From NCBI RefSeq assembly GCF_012910705.2, contig NZ_WTVG02000040.1, forward strand, positions 186,001 through 250,000: DNA of 64,000 nt, written 5' to 3'. Positions 44,752 through 54,139 of the stretch are shown one piece after another (the first letter of the stretch is position 1; each line of letters begins with the position of its first letter). This DNA is from Aromatoleum anaerobium (lineage in GTDB: Bacteria > Pseudomonadota > Gammaproteobacteria > Burkholderiales > Rhodocyclaceae). Under the pieces are notes generated by a model that saw nothing but the letters and a program-made list of their open reading frames with translations, searched no databases and had not been told where the DNA came from. The translations under genes and the position numbers were made by a program.

Positions 44752-46143
44752 TCAGGCGTTCGCCGTTGCCGCTTCCGACAACGAGTGCGCCAACGTATCG
44801 ACTGCTTCCTGTCGCGCGTCGTCCGCCCGCCCGGCGCCGAAAAGCCCCGACCATTCGCGATGCGCCCGCGCGCGCAGCAAGGGCTCCGGGATCGGGCCTT
44901 CACGCCATTGCCGCAGCTGCGGGTCGACCAGCCGGATCGGCGCCATCGCAGCGTGGCCGCGGGCTTCGAGCGCGTCGATGAGGCGCAGCTGGCGCAGTGC
45001 GAGCAAGCGCAGGATCGCGTCGTCGACGCTGAGCTCGCGCTGCCCGCGCAGCTTCTCGACCACGCGGTCGCCGAACTGCCGCACCGCCTGCCAGCCTCCG
45101 CCGGCAAGCGCCCCGAGCGCAGCGGCGGTGCCGAGCGTCAGCCCGCCGAGCATCAGGTCGATACCGACGCCGGCGGCTGCTCCCGCCGCCGCGCCGGAGC
45201 CGACGCTGACGCCCATCGCGCGGAAGGTCTCCGGGTTGAAGAGATCGTTCTCCCAGCGGCCGTCGAGCAGCGGCAGCTCGCCCGCATCGACGTCGTCCGG
45301 GCGGAACCGGTACAACGCGAGCAGCGCCTCGACGCAGCTCTGCTCGCGCCGCCGCACCCGCTCGTGCAGATCCGCGACCGCCCGGCCGATCACCGCTTGC
45401 GGCCCGCTGGCGACAGCGACCCGCGCGGCGGCGACGTCGACCAGCAGTTCGGCAACGAGCCTCAGCGCGGCGACATGCCGCGCCCGCGCCTCGCGCTCCC
45501 GGCACGCGACGAGGCGTTCAAGCGCCGAGCGATGCGCGTCGACGAGCGTCGCGAGCTTCTCGTACAAGCGGCGCTCGCCGTCGCGCTCAGGTGCGACCGT
45601 GTCGAAGCGCACGACGGCATGCAGTCCGAGCCGCGCGAGCGCCTCGCGCCACGAGGATTCGTTGGCCGCCGGGTCGCGCACGAAGTTCAGCACCGGCAGC
45701 AGCGGGATCGCGCAGCCGCCGAGGATCGCGAGCTCGTCGCGATGCTTCGCGAGGACGGGATCGCGCACATCGACGACATAGAACGCCGCGTCGCTCGCGA
45801 GCATCTGGCGCAGCACCTTCGCTTCCTGCTCGAAGCGGTGGCCGGCCACCGGAGTCGCGAGGAAGCGCTCGATCCGTGCCGTATCGTCGAGCCGTTCGCC
45901 GCCGGGCGCCTCGATCGCCTCGAGCCGTTCGAGCAGCGCGATCGGGTCTTCGAGCCCCGGCGTGTCGTACAGCTCGACGAGCACCTCGCCGTCGGCGAGC
46001 AGCCGCGCGCCTTCGACATGGCGGGTCGTGCTCGGCCGGCTCGACACCTCGCCGAAGCCGGTGTCGCGCGTCAGCGTGCGCATCAGCGACGTCTTGCCGG
46101 TGTTGGTGTGCCCGACGACGGCGATGCGCAGCGGTCTAGTCAT
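44752..46143 (-). CDS. DUF3482-family GTPase
   Basis: A 463-residue protein. The G1 loop is GHTNTGKTSLM at 11-21, G3 is DTPG at 60-63, and the Asn-Phe-Val-Arg-Asp stretch (LPVLNFVRDP) sits where G4 would be. The C-terminal half holds a Gly and Ala-rich hydrophobic hairpin (GSGAAAGAAAGVGIDLMLGG) that could enter the membrane. The start overlaps the end of the DUF2868 gene by eight bases. DUF2868 and DUF3482 genes are often neighbours, which suggests a membrane-linked pair. The function is unknown. Confidence 0.88.
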   Translation of the reverse strand: MTRPLRIAVVGHTNTGKTSLMRTLTRDTGFGEVSSRPSTTRHVEGARLLADGEVLVELYDTPGLEDPIALLERLEAIEAPGGERLDDTARIERFLATPVAGHRFEQEAKVLRQMLASDAAFYVVDVRDPVLAKHRDELAILGGCAIPLLPVLNFVRDPAANESSWREALARLGLHAVVRFDTVAPERDGERRLYEKLATLVDAHRSALERLVACREREARARHVAALRLVAELLVDVAAARVAVASGPQAVIGRAVADLHERVRRREQSCVEALLALYRFRPDDVDAGELPLLDGRWENDLFNPETFRAMGVSVGSGAAAGAAAGVGIDLMLGGLTLGTAAALGALAGGGWQAVRQFGDRVVEKLRGQRELSVDDAILRLLALRQLRLIDALEARGHAAMAPIRLVDPQLRQWREGPIPEPLLRARAHREWSGLFGAGRADDARQEAVDTLAHSLSEAATANA

Positions 46144-47556
46144 TTTCGGCGCCCGTCCCCGCGCCGCGCAGCCAGTCCATCGCGGCGGCCGGCGTGCCGA
46201 TGACCCGTTCGGCCCTCATGCCGATGCCATCGAGCGACTCCCGCCAGTGTGACGCATGCCCGCCGGCGCCATCGCCCCCTGTCAGCCACACCCGGCAGTC
46301 GCCCGCGTGGCGCGACAGCTCGGCAATCAGTTCGAGGCTGCCGCGATCCGGGGTTTGACGCGCGTCGCACGCGACCAGCAGCCGCGCCGGCGGGTCGGCC
46401 TGCAGTTCGGCGACGAGGCGTTTGCGCTGCTCGCGGCTGTCGATGACGCCCGCATCGCGCACCCCGCCGGCAGCGCTGGCGGCCACCCCGCCCCCGTCGG
46501 CAGCTCAAGCCCGACCGCCAGCGGCGAGCCGCTGCCGGCCGAGTGTGCGCCATCCGCCCGCGGCCCCCAGAGACGCCCCGGATCGGCGTCGGTGACGCCA
46601 ATCCGCTCGCTCGCCGGCGCGAGCCGCGCGGCGAGCACCGCGTAGCCGGGCAATGCCAGGTCGAGCCGCAGGCGCGCGCGCCCGACACGCCACAGGACGA
46701 GACACACCGCCCCCAACAGCGCCCGCGGCACGATGCCGTACATCGTCACGCAGCCCAGGAGCCACGACGACCACGCGATGCGCGCCACCTCGTCGACGGC
46801 GGCGGCCACGCCGCTCGCGCGCACATGCTCCGCGTCGGGCACCGCGAAGCCGACCTGCGCCGGCAGCCAGCCGACGATGCGCACGAGATCCACGAACACG
46901 TCTGCCGACAGGATCGTCGTTTCCCAGGCGAAGCCGTAGCGCCGCGCGGACAGCGTCGCGAGCAGGCCGACCAGCGCGCCGCACAGCGCAGCGAACCACA
47001 ATCCGTGCGTCACCGCCCCGAGCCACCAGCGCAACAGTCGCGCGCGCCCGAGCAGGCCCGCGAGCGCCCTCGCGACGTACACCGCTGCGGGACCAGCCGG
47101 CGACAGCCGCGTCGATAGCCACAGCCAGACGCGCCCGAGTGCACCGCCCGCATCCCGCCCGCCAAACGACAATCCGAGCGCCCACAGCAGCAGGCTCACC
47201 AGGTGCACGCCGAGCAGGCCGCCCAGCGTCCACACGACGTTGACCGCACGCGTGCCGTCGCCCAGCACCGCGAGCGCGGCGCCGAATCCGCTCGTCAGCG
47301 CGACGATCGACGCCAGCATCAACACCAGCCGGGAGCGCGCGCGCCACGCCGCGATCATCCCGACCATTCCCTCGCGCTCGCCCAACAGCAGTGCGCGGCG
47401 CACGATCCGCTCCTCGACGCCGCCGTCGGTCGCGCGCACCGCGGCTACCGCATCGCGGTCGTCGAGCGGGCCGGCCGCCTCCTCGCGCAGCCGGAGCGCC
47501 TCCGCCAGCCAGCGCGATTCGAAGGCTGTCAATCGCGTGGAATCGGGGGCAGGCAT
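46136..47556 (-). pseudogene. DUF2868 membrane protein, frameshifted near 46465
   Basis: From the ATG at 47556 (MPAPDSTRLTAFESRWLAEA) the frame encodes a DUF2868 protein with several membrane segments (LVLMLASIVALTSGFGAALAVL, VHLVSLLLWALGLSF, GLWFAALCGALVGLLATL). After VGLELPTGAGWPPALPAG the family continues as VRDAGVIDSREQRKRLVAEL in the next frame, ending at 46136. The break falls in the CACCCCGCC run at 46461-46469 and looks like one missing base. The C-terminal quarter is otherwise well kept, which favours a recent mutation or a sequence error. Confidence 0.8.
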
Positions 47557-47712
47557 GCGCGAAATCGGGTCCGGGTCACGATCAGGACGACAGGATAGCG
47601 GATCGGCGCCCGCGGTCCCGCCCTGGCGCGCCGTCGGCGCGCCTTTCACCTTGGTCCGTGCTCAACGACAAGGCATAATCCGCGGACCCAAACCGGATGA
47701 AAGACGCTGACG

Positions 47713-49515
47713 ATGCCCGCCCCGACCCAGCCTTCGGATATCGCCCGCGAAGTCCTGCGACTTTTCGCCTCGCGCCGCCTGCCGCCCACGCCGGACAACT
47801 TCCGCACGCTGTATCACGAAGTCTCCGGCATTCCCGCGCCTGACGGGCCGTTCCCCGAAAAATTCGTCCGCTCCCTCGCCCGCCAGCTGCCGCGCGACAC
47901 CTCCGAGCGCGCGCGGTTCGCCCGGCTGCTCGACCAGGCGCTGGCTGTCGGCAAGGCGGAGGTCGCCCGGCAGGCGCTGGCGGAGTATTTCGACAATCTC
48001 AAGGCCGAACGGCCACCGGCGTGGAACGAGCTGATCGCCGAACTGCTGCGCCAGTGGGAAAGCCGCCAGACCGGCTGGACCGTCGCACGCAAGCGCGAAT
48101 CGCTCGAACGCGTGCTCGCGGCCAGCGACCCGCAAACGCTTCACGCCCGCCTGCAGGCACTCGTCCGTTCCTGGAGCCACGCCCCGGCGGAGTCCGGGAC
48201 GACGTCGCCGCCCGACATGCCGGTGCAAGCTGTTGCCGCCAGGCCAGCGGAAACAGCGGCGCCCGAAGTCCGCCTCGTCGCAGCCAGCGAAACGGGCGGA
48301 CTGCTCGCGGGGCTGCGCGAACTCCTGCTCCTGACGCTCGAATCGATCGCTCCGGTGTTCCTCGCCGACCAGCCCGAACTCACCCGCGACGCGGCCGGGT
48401 TCTCCGCCTCGGTCCGGAGCGCACAGGACGCCGGGGCGCTGCAGGCCATCGCCAAGCAGCTGCGCAAGTTCGCCTACCGGCTGGAAATGCTCGCCGGCGA
48501 CCGCGCCGAAGTGCACACCGGCCTGCTCAATCTCCTGCGCCTGCTGCTCGAGAACATCGACCAGATCGTCATCGACGACCAGTGGCTGCACGGCCAGATG
48601 GACACGCTGCGCGACATCGTCGGCAACCCGACCAGCCTGCGCATGATCGACGACGCCGAACGCCGCCTGAAGGAAATCATCTACAAGCAGAGCCAGCTCA
48701 AGCACAACCATTCCGAAGCGCAGCGTTCGCTGAAGAAGATGCTCGCGGGTTTCGTCGACCACCTCGCGAGCTTCGCCGACACCACCAGCAGTTATCACGA
48801 CCGCATCGAAGAGTGCGCCGACAGGATCTCGGCGGCGCGCGACATCGGCGAGATTGGCGACGTGCTCGACGAAGTCATGCGCGAGACGCTGGCGATCCGC
48901 GACGAGGCGCGCCGCTCGCGCGACGAACTGCGCGCGACCCGCGAACGCGTCCGCGAAGCCGAAGCGCAGATGGCCGAAATGCAGCGCGCGCTCGACGAAA
49001 GCAGCCGCCTCGTGCGCCAGGACCAGCTCACCGGCCTGCTCAACCGCCGCGGCCTTGAAGAAACCTTCGACAAGGAAGCCGGCCGCGCGCGGCGCCACCG
49101 CAACCCGCTCAGCATCGCCCTGCTCGACCTCGACAACTTCAAGAAAATCAACGACACCCACGGCCACCAGGCCGGCGACGACGCGCTCGTGCATCTCGCC
49201 CGCATCGTCCGCGCCAACCTCCGCCCGCAGGACACTCTCGCCCGCCACGGCGGCGAGGAATTCATCCTGCTCTACCCCGACACCGGCCTCGAGCAGGCGC
49301 ACGTCGCAGTCGTCCGCCTGCAGCGCGAACTCACCCGCGCGTTCTTCCTTGCCGACGACAAGAAGATCCTGATCACCTTCAGCGCCGGCATCACGGTGTG
49401 GAACCCGGGTGAAACGCTCGATGCGGCGCTCAAGCGCGCCGACGCCGCGATGTACGAGGCGAAGGAGACGGGGAAGAACAAGGTGGTGGTGGCCGCAACG
49501 GGCGGCTTCACCTGA
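47713..49515 (+). CDS. Diguanylate cyclase (GGDEF domain), DgcP-like
   Basis: A 600-residue cytosolic protein. The N-terminus (LRLFASRRLPPTPDNFRTLYHEVSG) is typical of a large group of soluble GGDEF proteins. A long helical region leads to a coiled coil at about 405-440 and then the GGDEF domain (DQLTGLLNRRGLEETFDKEA). The active-site loop is GGEEF at 513-517, and an inhibitory RxxD site (RPQD) sits at 504-507, so it should be active and product-inhibited. It makes c-di-GMP. It faces the cellulose operon and overlaps the end of bcsC by eight bases, tail to tail. BcsA needs c-di-GMP, so a link is plausible. Confidence 0.94.
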   Translation: MPAPTQPSDIAREVLRLFASRRLPPTPDNFRTLYHEVSGIPAPDGPFPEKFVRSLARQLPRDTSERARFARLLDQALAVGKAEVARQALAEYFDNLKAERPPAWNELIAELLRQWESRQTGWTVARKRESLERVLAASDPQTLHARLQALVRSWSHAPAESGTTSPPDMPVQAVAARPAETAAPEVRLVAASETGGLLAGLRELLLLTLESIAPVFLADQPELTRDAAGFSASVRSAQDAGALQAIAKQLRKFAYRLEMLAGDRAEVHTGLLNLLRLLLENIDQIVIDDQWLHGQMDTLRDIVGNPTSLRMIDDAERRLKEIIYKQSQLKHNHSEAQRSLKKMLAGFVDHLASFADTTSSYHDRIEECADRISAARDIGEIGDVLDEVMRETLAIRDEARRSRDELRATRERVREAEAQMAEMQRALDESSRLVRQDQLTGLLNRRGLEETFDKEAGRARRHRNPLSIALLDLDNFKKINDTHGHQAGDDALVHLARIVRANLRPQDTLARHGGEEFILLYPDTGLEQAHVAVVRLQRELTRAFFLADDKKILITFSAGITVWNPGETLDAALKRADAAMYEAKETGKNKVVVAATGGFT

Positions 49516-52500
49516 AATCGGCGTAAGGCGTCAGCGGCGCCGCTGGCAGAGGCAAGCTGCCTTGCCAGGGTTCGAGGGTATAGCGCAGGTAAAGCATGGC
49601 ACGGCTCGGCGCGTAGTCTTCGCTGTGCTGCCACGAAAGATGGCCGCCAAGCACCAGGTGATCCGACAGCCGCCGCTCGATGCTGGCCTGCAGATGCAGG
49701 CTGGCGCCGCCGCCGCTGTCGCTGGGGTTGACCAGGCGCCCTTCCTCCAGCACGTAGTCGTCCGGATTCCTGCCGTCGAACAGCTGCGCCATCATCCTGC
49801 GCAGCGGATAGAGTTCGCTATCCTTCGACTGCGCCTGCGACCAGCCGAACGACCCTTCGAACTGCACCGACCAATCGGCGTTGCGCCGCGCGTAGCTGAG
49901 CGGGATGCCTACCGAGTAGTAGTGGCGCGGGCTGTAATAGCCGCCTTGCCCCAGCGTGTATTCGCCGAGGTCGTGCCGGTAGCCCCGGTACATCACCGAT
50001 ACGCCGGCGCGCAGGCGCTCATCGACCCGGTCGATGAAGCGGTGGTAGTAACCCGCCATCGCCGTGCCGCGCTGATTGTCGGCAACGTTCTCGCCGCGCA
50101 ACCGGTGCAGGCCGAGACTGGCCCAGACGCCGCCGGCGCCGCCCTGGTCGTGGCTGAGGCCGAGGGTGAAGCCGTTCGCGGTGACGCCGCCCCAGCGGAT
50201 CCCGGTCTGCGGGTCCACCGCCCCGGCGTAAGAAAGCAGGGAATTGCTCAGCGGCCGGCGCGACGCCGTCAACGTCCAGCCCAGCTCACCCCAGTCGCCC
50301 TCATGGCTGACGCTGCCCAGCCAGTTGCCGACCTCGAAACCCTGCGGCGAATGCCCGACATCGAAACTCCAGCGTCGGCCACTCCAGCCCAGCGCCACGG
50401 CGGTACCGCGAGCACGCTGGGCACCGTCCCGGCAGCCGGCCGGGTACGCGGCCCCGCTCTCCCGGTGGCGCCACTGCAGCGCGCAGGAACCGAATTCTTC
50501 ATGATGCCGGCCACTGTCGTCGGTGTCGAAGCTGCCGACATCGAGGTCCACTCGTTCGGCGCGCAGAAAACCGTCGCCACCCGCGAAAGGCAGGTCGACC
50601 TGGAGGATGCTGGTCTGCGCCCCCAGGTCGGAGATGCCCGGCGTCGCATCGTCGCTGCGCCAGGCATACTCGTGGTGCACATGCACGGTCGGGTTGTGTC
50701 GCCGGTAGAGCGCGTCGACGTCGCCGCGCAGGCTGCCGATGAGCCAGCCATCCTCTTGGCGGGCGCGGCTGGCGCGGGTCAAGGCGCGCGGGTCGGGCGA
50801 CCCGGATTGCGCGTGCGTGAGCAAACCGGCCGCGGTCATCGCCTGGGCATATAGCCCCATCGCGCGTCCGGGCTGCTGGGCGGCGAACAGGCGCGCCGCG
50901 TCGCGCAGCAGCAACGGGTCCCACTGCCCCTCCTGCCCCAGTTCATCGAGCAGGATGCCGGCCTCGTCCTTTGCGCCCAGGGCGATCCAGGCGTTGGCCA
51001 GGCGCCGGCGTGCATTCAGCGCCCCGGAGGGCAGTTGCAGCGGTTCCTGCCGCAGCAGCGTCCGTGCCTCATCCGGGTGGCCGCCGGCGATCAGGCTTTC
51101 GACCAGCCCCAGGCGCGCCTCGGCATGTCCGGGCGCGCGCTGCAGCAGTTGCCGGTAGTAGCGTTCGGCCTGCGCAGGCGCGTTGCGCTCCGCCGCCCAC
51201 TCAGCGACGCGCAACAGATCCTCGTCGAGAGGATCGCGCAGCAGCAAGGCCGCCGCTTCGTCCTCGCGGCCGGCCGCGCGCAACGCCGCGGCGCGTGCCA
51301 GCAGTTGCCGGCGCTGCAGCCTCGCCGCCAGTGCGTGCATGTCCTCGTCCCAGGCGGCCGGGGAAATCCGTCCCAGCGATGCCAGCGCTTCTTCATCGTG
51401 CCCGGTGCTCGACAGGTACAGTCCGTGCGCGTAGCGTGCCTGGCGATCGTCGCCGTGGCGCTCCAGGAGGCGCTGGAAGCCGGCTTCTGCAACGGCATCG
51501 CGCCCGAGCTCGCGCTGCGCGTTGGCGAGGCGGTAAACCAGCCAGGGATCGTCCGGTGCCGCCACCGCGGCCTCTTCGAGCAGCGCCACGGCGCGCTCCC
51601 GCTCCCCCCGGGCGCGGGCGGCTTCGGCCTCGCGTTCGAGGCGCTCGCGGCGCAAGGCGCGCAACGAGTCGGCGAATTCACCCCGCAGGGTTATCGGCAG
51701 ACCGGCGAGCAAGGCCTCCGCGCGCTCGGGCTGCCGATCGCGGTACAGCCGCACCAGGGCGCGAACGACATCGCCGCTTGCCGGGTCGAGCCGATACGCC
51801 TCCAGCAGCAGGCGTTCGGCTTCGGCATCGTCGCCCTGTGCCTGCGCCACCCGGCCCAGGCCAACGAGGGCGAAGGCATCGCCCGGCTTCACCCCCCGGG
51901 CCTCGCGGTACAGCCGATGCGCGGCGGCGGAATCGCTGGCGTCGAGCGCCTGGTCGGCCTGCTTCAGCAGCATCCAGTAGCGGCTGGTGATCATCAAGTC
52001 GCGCCACCGGCTGATCGCCGAGTCGTCCTGCTCCATAGCCAGGGCCTGGCGCAAGGCCGTGTACGCAGCGTCGTGGCGCCCCAGCCGCAGCAGGGCATAA
52101 CCCAGTTCGCCGTGCAGGCTGGCGTCCTCCGGATATCGACGCAGCGCCCGGCGCAATTCCATCTCGGCGGCAGCAATCTCTCCCTGCCCCAGCAGCCGCT
52201 TGCCGCGCTGCCCGGCTTGCCAGGAGGGGTCGGCAAGCAGCCGCTGCTGGGCCTGGAGACGGGTTTGCGCGTCGCCGCGCCGGGACGAATCCGGGTAGCG
52301 CACAAGGAACCGCTGCCAGGCCCGGGCGCTGTCGCGACTGACCGGCAATTCGGCCAGGTAGTCGAATTCCCTTTGCGCGGCGGCATCGCGCGCGGCCGGA
52401 TCGGCCGCGAGCTGCCCGAGCACCCGCAACGCTTCTTCGTTGTGCCGGGCGGCGAACAGCAGGTCGACCAGGGCTTGGCGCAGGGCGACGTTTCCCGGGT

Positions 52501-53032
52501 ATTGCCGGTCCAGCGCGCGCAACTGTTCGATCGCTTGCCGCGGCTGGCCATCGATGGCGGCACGCAGGCGCCAGTATTCCAGCGCGAGCGCCATGTCCGG
52601 CGGCTCGATACCGAACAGTTGCTCGTAGAGCGCGCGCGCCTGCACGCGCCGGCCGCCGGCGGCAAGCAGCCGGGCCTGCTGCAGCGTGCGCTGGCTGGTG
52701 GCGTCGTGCAGGCGCAGCAGCACTTCCCCGTGCCGCAGCAGCGGCGAATCCGGTGCCACGCGGCGCAGGCGCTCGAGCAGGCGACCGGCCTGGCCGGCGT
52801 CCCGCTTTCGCAGCGACAGCCGCAGGCTCGCGAACAGGGTTTCCGGGTTGTCCGGGGCGATGCGTTCGAGCCGCGCCAGCGAATCGCGCACCAGTTCCTC
52901 GCGGTACTGTGCTTCGCCGATCCTGACCTGCTCCAGCAGCCAGCGCTGCTGTTCGATCCGGTCCAGCGGTTCAGCCAGCGCCAGCCCGGACAGGCTGCCG
53001 AGCAGCAGCACCCACCCGCTCAATCTTTGCAT
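49508..53032 (-). CDS. bcsC: Cellulose synthase outer-membrane export protein BcsC
   Basis: A 1174-residue protein. It has a signal peptide (WVLLLGSLSGLALA), then a long array of TPR-type helical repeats to about residue 800 that would span the periplasm. A C-terminal outer-membrane beta-barrel follows (BCSC_C: GISDLGAQTSILQVDLPFAGGD, WRHRESGAAYPAGCRDGAQ). It guides the glucan chain through the outer membrane. Its start lies within the last codons of bcsZ (13-base overlap). It is the last gene of the operon, and no terminator is visible because the opposing gene overlaps. Confidence 0.94.
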   Translation of the reverse strand: MQRLSGWVLLLGSLSGLALAEPLDRIEQQRWLLEQVRIGEAQYREELVRDSLARLERIAPDNPETLFASLRLSLRKRDAGQAGRLLERLRRVAPDSPLLRHGEVLLRLHDATSQRTLQQARLLAAGGRRVQARALYEQLFGIEPPDMALALEYWRLRAAIDGQPRQAIEQLRALDRQYPGNVALRQALVDLLFAARHNEEALRVLGQLAADPAARDAAAQREFDYLAELPVSRDSARAWQRFLVRYPDSSRRGDAQTRLQAQQRLLADPSWQAGQRGKRLLGQGEIAAAEMELRRALRRYPEDASLHGELGYALLRLGRHDAAYTALRQALAMEQDDSAISRWRDLMITSRYWMLLKQADQALDASDSAAAHRLYREARGVKPGDAFALVGLGRVAQAQGDDAEAERLLLEAYRLDPASGDVVRALVRLYRDRQPERAEALLAGLPITLRGEFADSLRALRRERLEREAEAARARGERERAVALLEEAAVAAPDDPWLVYRLANAQRELGRDAVAEAGFQRLLERHGDDRQARYAHGLYLSSTGHDEEALASLGRISPAAWDEDMHALAARLQRRQLLARAAALRAAGREDEAAALLLRDPLDEDLLRVAEWAAERNAPAQAERYYRQLLQRAPGHAEARLGLVESLIAGGHPDEARTLLRQEPLQLPSGALNARRRLANAWIALGAKDEAGILLDELGQEGQWDPLLLRDAARLFAAQQPGRAMGLYAQAMTAAGLLTHAQSGSPDPRALTRASRARQEDGWLIGSLRGDVDALYRRHNPTVHVHHEYAWRSDDATPGISDLGAQTSILQVDLPFAGGDGFLRAERVDLDVGSFDTDDSGRHHEEFGSCALQWRHRESGAAYPAGCRDGAQRARGTAVALGWSGRRWSFDVGHSPQGFEVGNWLGSVSHEGDWGELGWTLTASRRPLSNSLLSYAGAVDPQTGIRWGGVTANGFTLGLSHDQGGAGGVWASLGLHRLRGENVADNQRGTAMAGYYHRFIDRVDERLRAGVSVMYRGYRHDLGEYTLGQGGYYSPRHYYSVGIPLSYARRNADWSVQFEGSFGWSQAQSKDSELYPLRRMMAQLFDGRNPDDYVLEEGRLVNPSDSGGGASLHLQASIERRLSDHLVLGGHLSWQHSEDYAPSRAMLYLRYTLEPWQGSLPLPAAPLTPYADFR

Positions 53033-54135
53033 CTGTCGATCCAGGCCGGCAGCAGCCGGCCGTCCTTGTCGAAGCGGTAACGTCCTTCATCCCAGCCCCG
53101 GCCGAACAGGTACAGGACTTGGCCATAGTACGCATCCGGGGCCGGCGGAGTGCGCTGCAGGAGGTCACGCTGCGCCTGCAGCGCCACCCCCTCTCCGGTC
53201 GCCGCGAGCAGTGGCAGCAGGGCGGCGGAGAAACCCGCCGGGCCGACTCCCCGATGATCGCCGCTGCGCGCGTCGATATGTTCCGGCGGCTGGCCGAGGC
53301 GCGCAGTCAGTTGCGCCATCGGCGCGAAATGCCCCTGCAGCCGCTCCCGTTCCGGCGCCTCGTCGGCGAGCATGCCGAGCCACAGGTAGACGCGGATGGC
53401 ATCGTAGCTCCCTGCCGCGCCGTGTTCCGGGTCGACCGCCCAGCCCTGCCCCGTTTTCCACTGCAGCCAGTCCGGGGCGAAGCCTTTCGGCGCCCCCGCC
53501 AGCAGCAGACGCCGGGTGTTGGCGGCGAGTTCGCCCCAGACCGTGTCCACGAGGGCGAAACGCGCCAGTTGCTGCAGCGGCAGGTAGGCGGGATTGAGAC
53601 GCCAGCCTTCGGCGCCGTCGAAGCCGTAGTCGCCGGGCAGCAGCATCAGCCCCAGCCCCGGCAGCTTGCGCACGGTCTGAGCGGCGCTGCGCCGGAGCAG
53701 CTGCTGCCCGAGCGCGGCGTAGTCCGCGCGCCGCCACAGGCGACCGGCCTCCAGCAGGCTGTAGGCGAGCCACAGGTCGGCGTCGCTGGCATTGTTGTCG
53801 TCGAGCACGCGCCAGTCGCCATCGCCGGCGCGTCCCCACTGCCAGGCCGGCAGGCGATGGCCGAGCTTGCCGGCGGCGAGATTGTTCCCCGTCCACTGCA
53901 GCAGGCGGGCGAAGCTGTCGCGATCGTCGGCGAGCAAGGCAAAGAACAGGCCGTAGCTCTGCCCTTCCGAGGTGGTGATCAGGCGTGGCGAGGAGCGGTC
54001 GATGACACGTCCGTCCACACTCACCATCGCCTGCTTGAACGATTCCCACGCCGGCCAGGGGCACTGCGCCGCTGCGCTGACGCGCCCCGGCACGCCCAGC
54101 AACAGGACGAAGAGACACACGGCAAAGCTGCGCAT
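53020..54135 (-). CDS. bcsZ: Endo-1,4-beta-glucanase, GH8 family
   Basis: The ATG at 54135 gives 371 residues with a clear signal peptide (MRSFAVCLFVLLLGVPGRVSA). The GH8 catalytic region has WESFKQAMVSVDGRVIDRSS with the proton-donor Glu, TSEGQSYGLFFALLADDR, and DNNASDADLWLAYSLLEAG with the conserved Asp. BcsZ cuts cellulose in the periplasm and is needed for normal export. It lies four bases after bcsB and overlaps bcsC by 13 bases. Confidence 0.95.
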   Translation of the reverse strand: MRSFAVCLFVLLLGVPGRVSAAAQCPWPAWESFKQAMVSVDGRVIDRSSPRLITTSEGQSYGLFFALLADDRDSFARLLQWTGNNLAAGKLGHRLPAWQWGRAGDGDWRVLDDNNASDADLWLAYSLLEAGRLWRRADYAALGQQLLRRSAAQTVRKLPGLGLMLLPGDYGFDGAEGWRLNPAYLPLQQLARFALVDTVWGELAANTRRLLLAGAPKGFAPDWLQWKTGQGWAVDPEHGAAGSYDAIRVYLWLGMLADEAPERERLQGHFAPMAQLTARLGQPPEHIDARSGDHRGVGPAGFSAALLPLLAATGEGVALQAQRDLLQRTPPAPDAYYGQVLYLFGRGWDEGRYRFDKDGRLLPAWIDRCKD

Positions 54136-54139
54136 GCGC

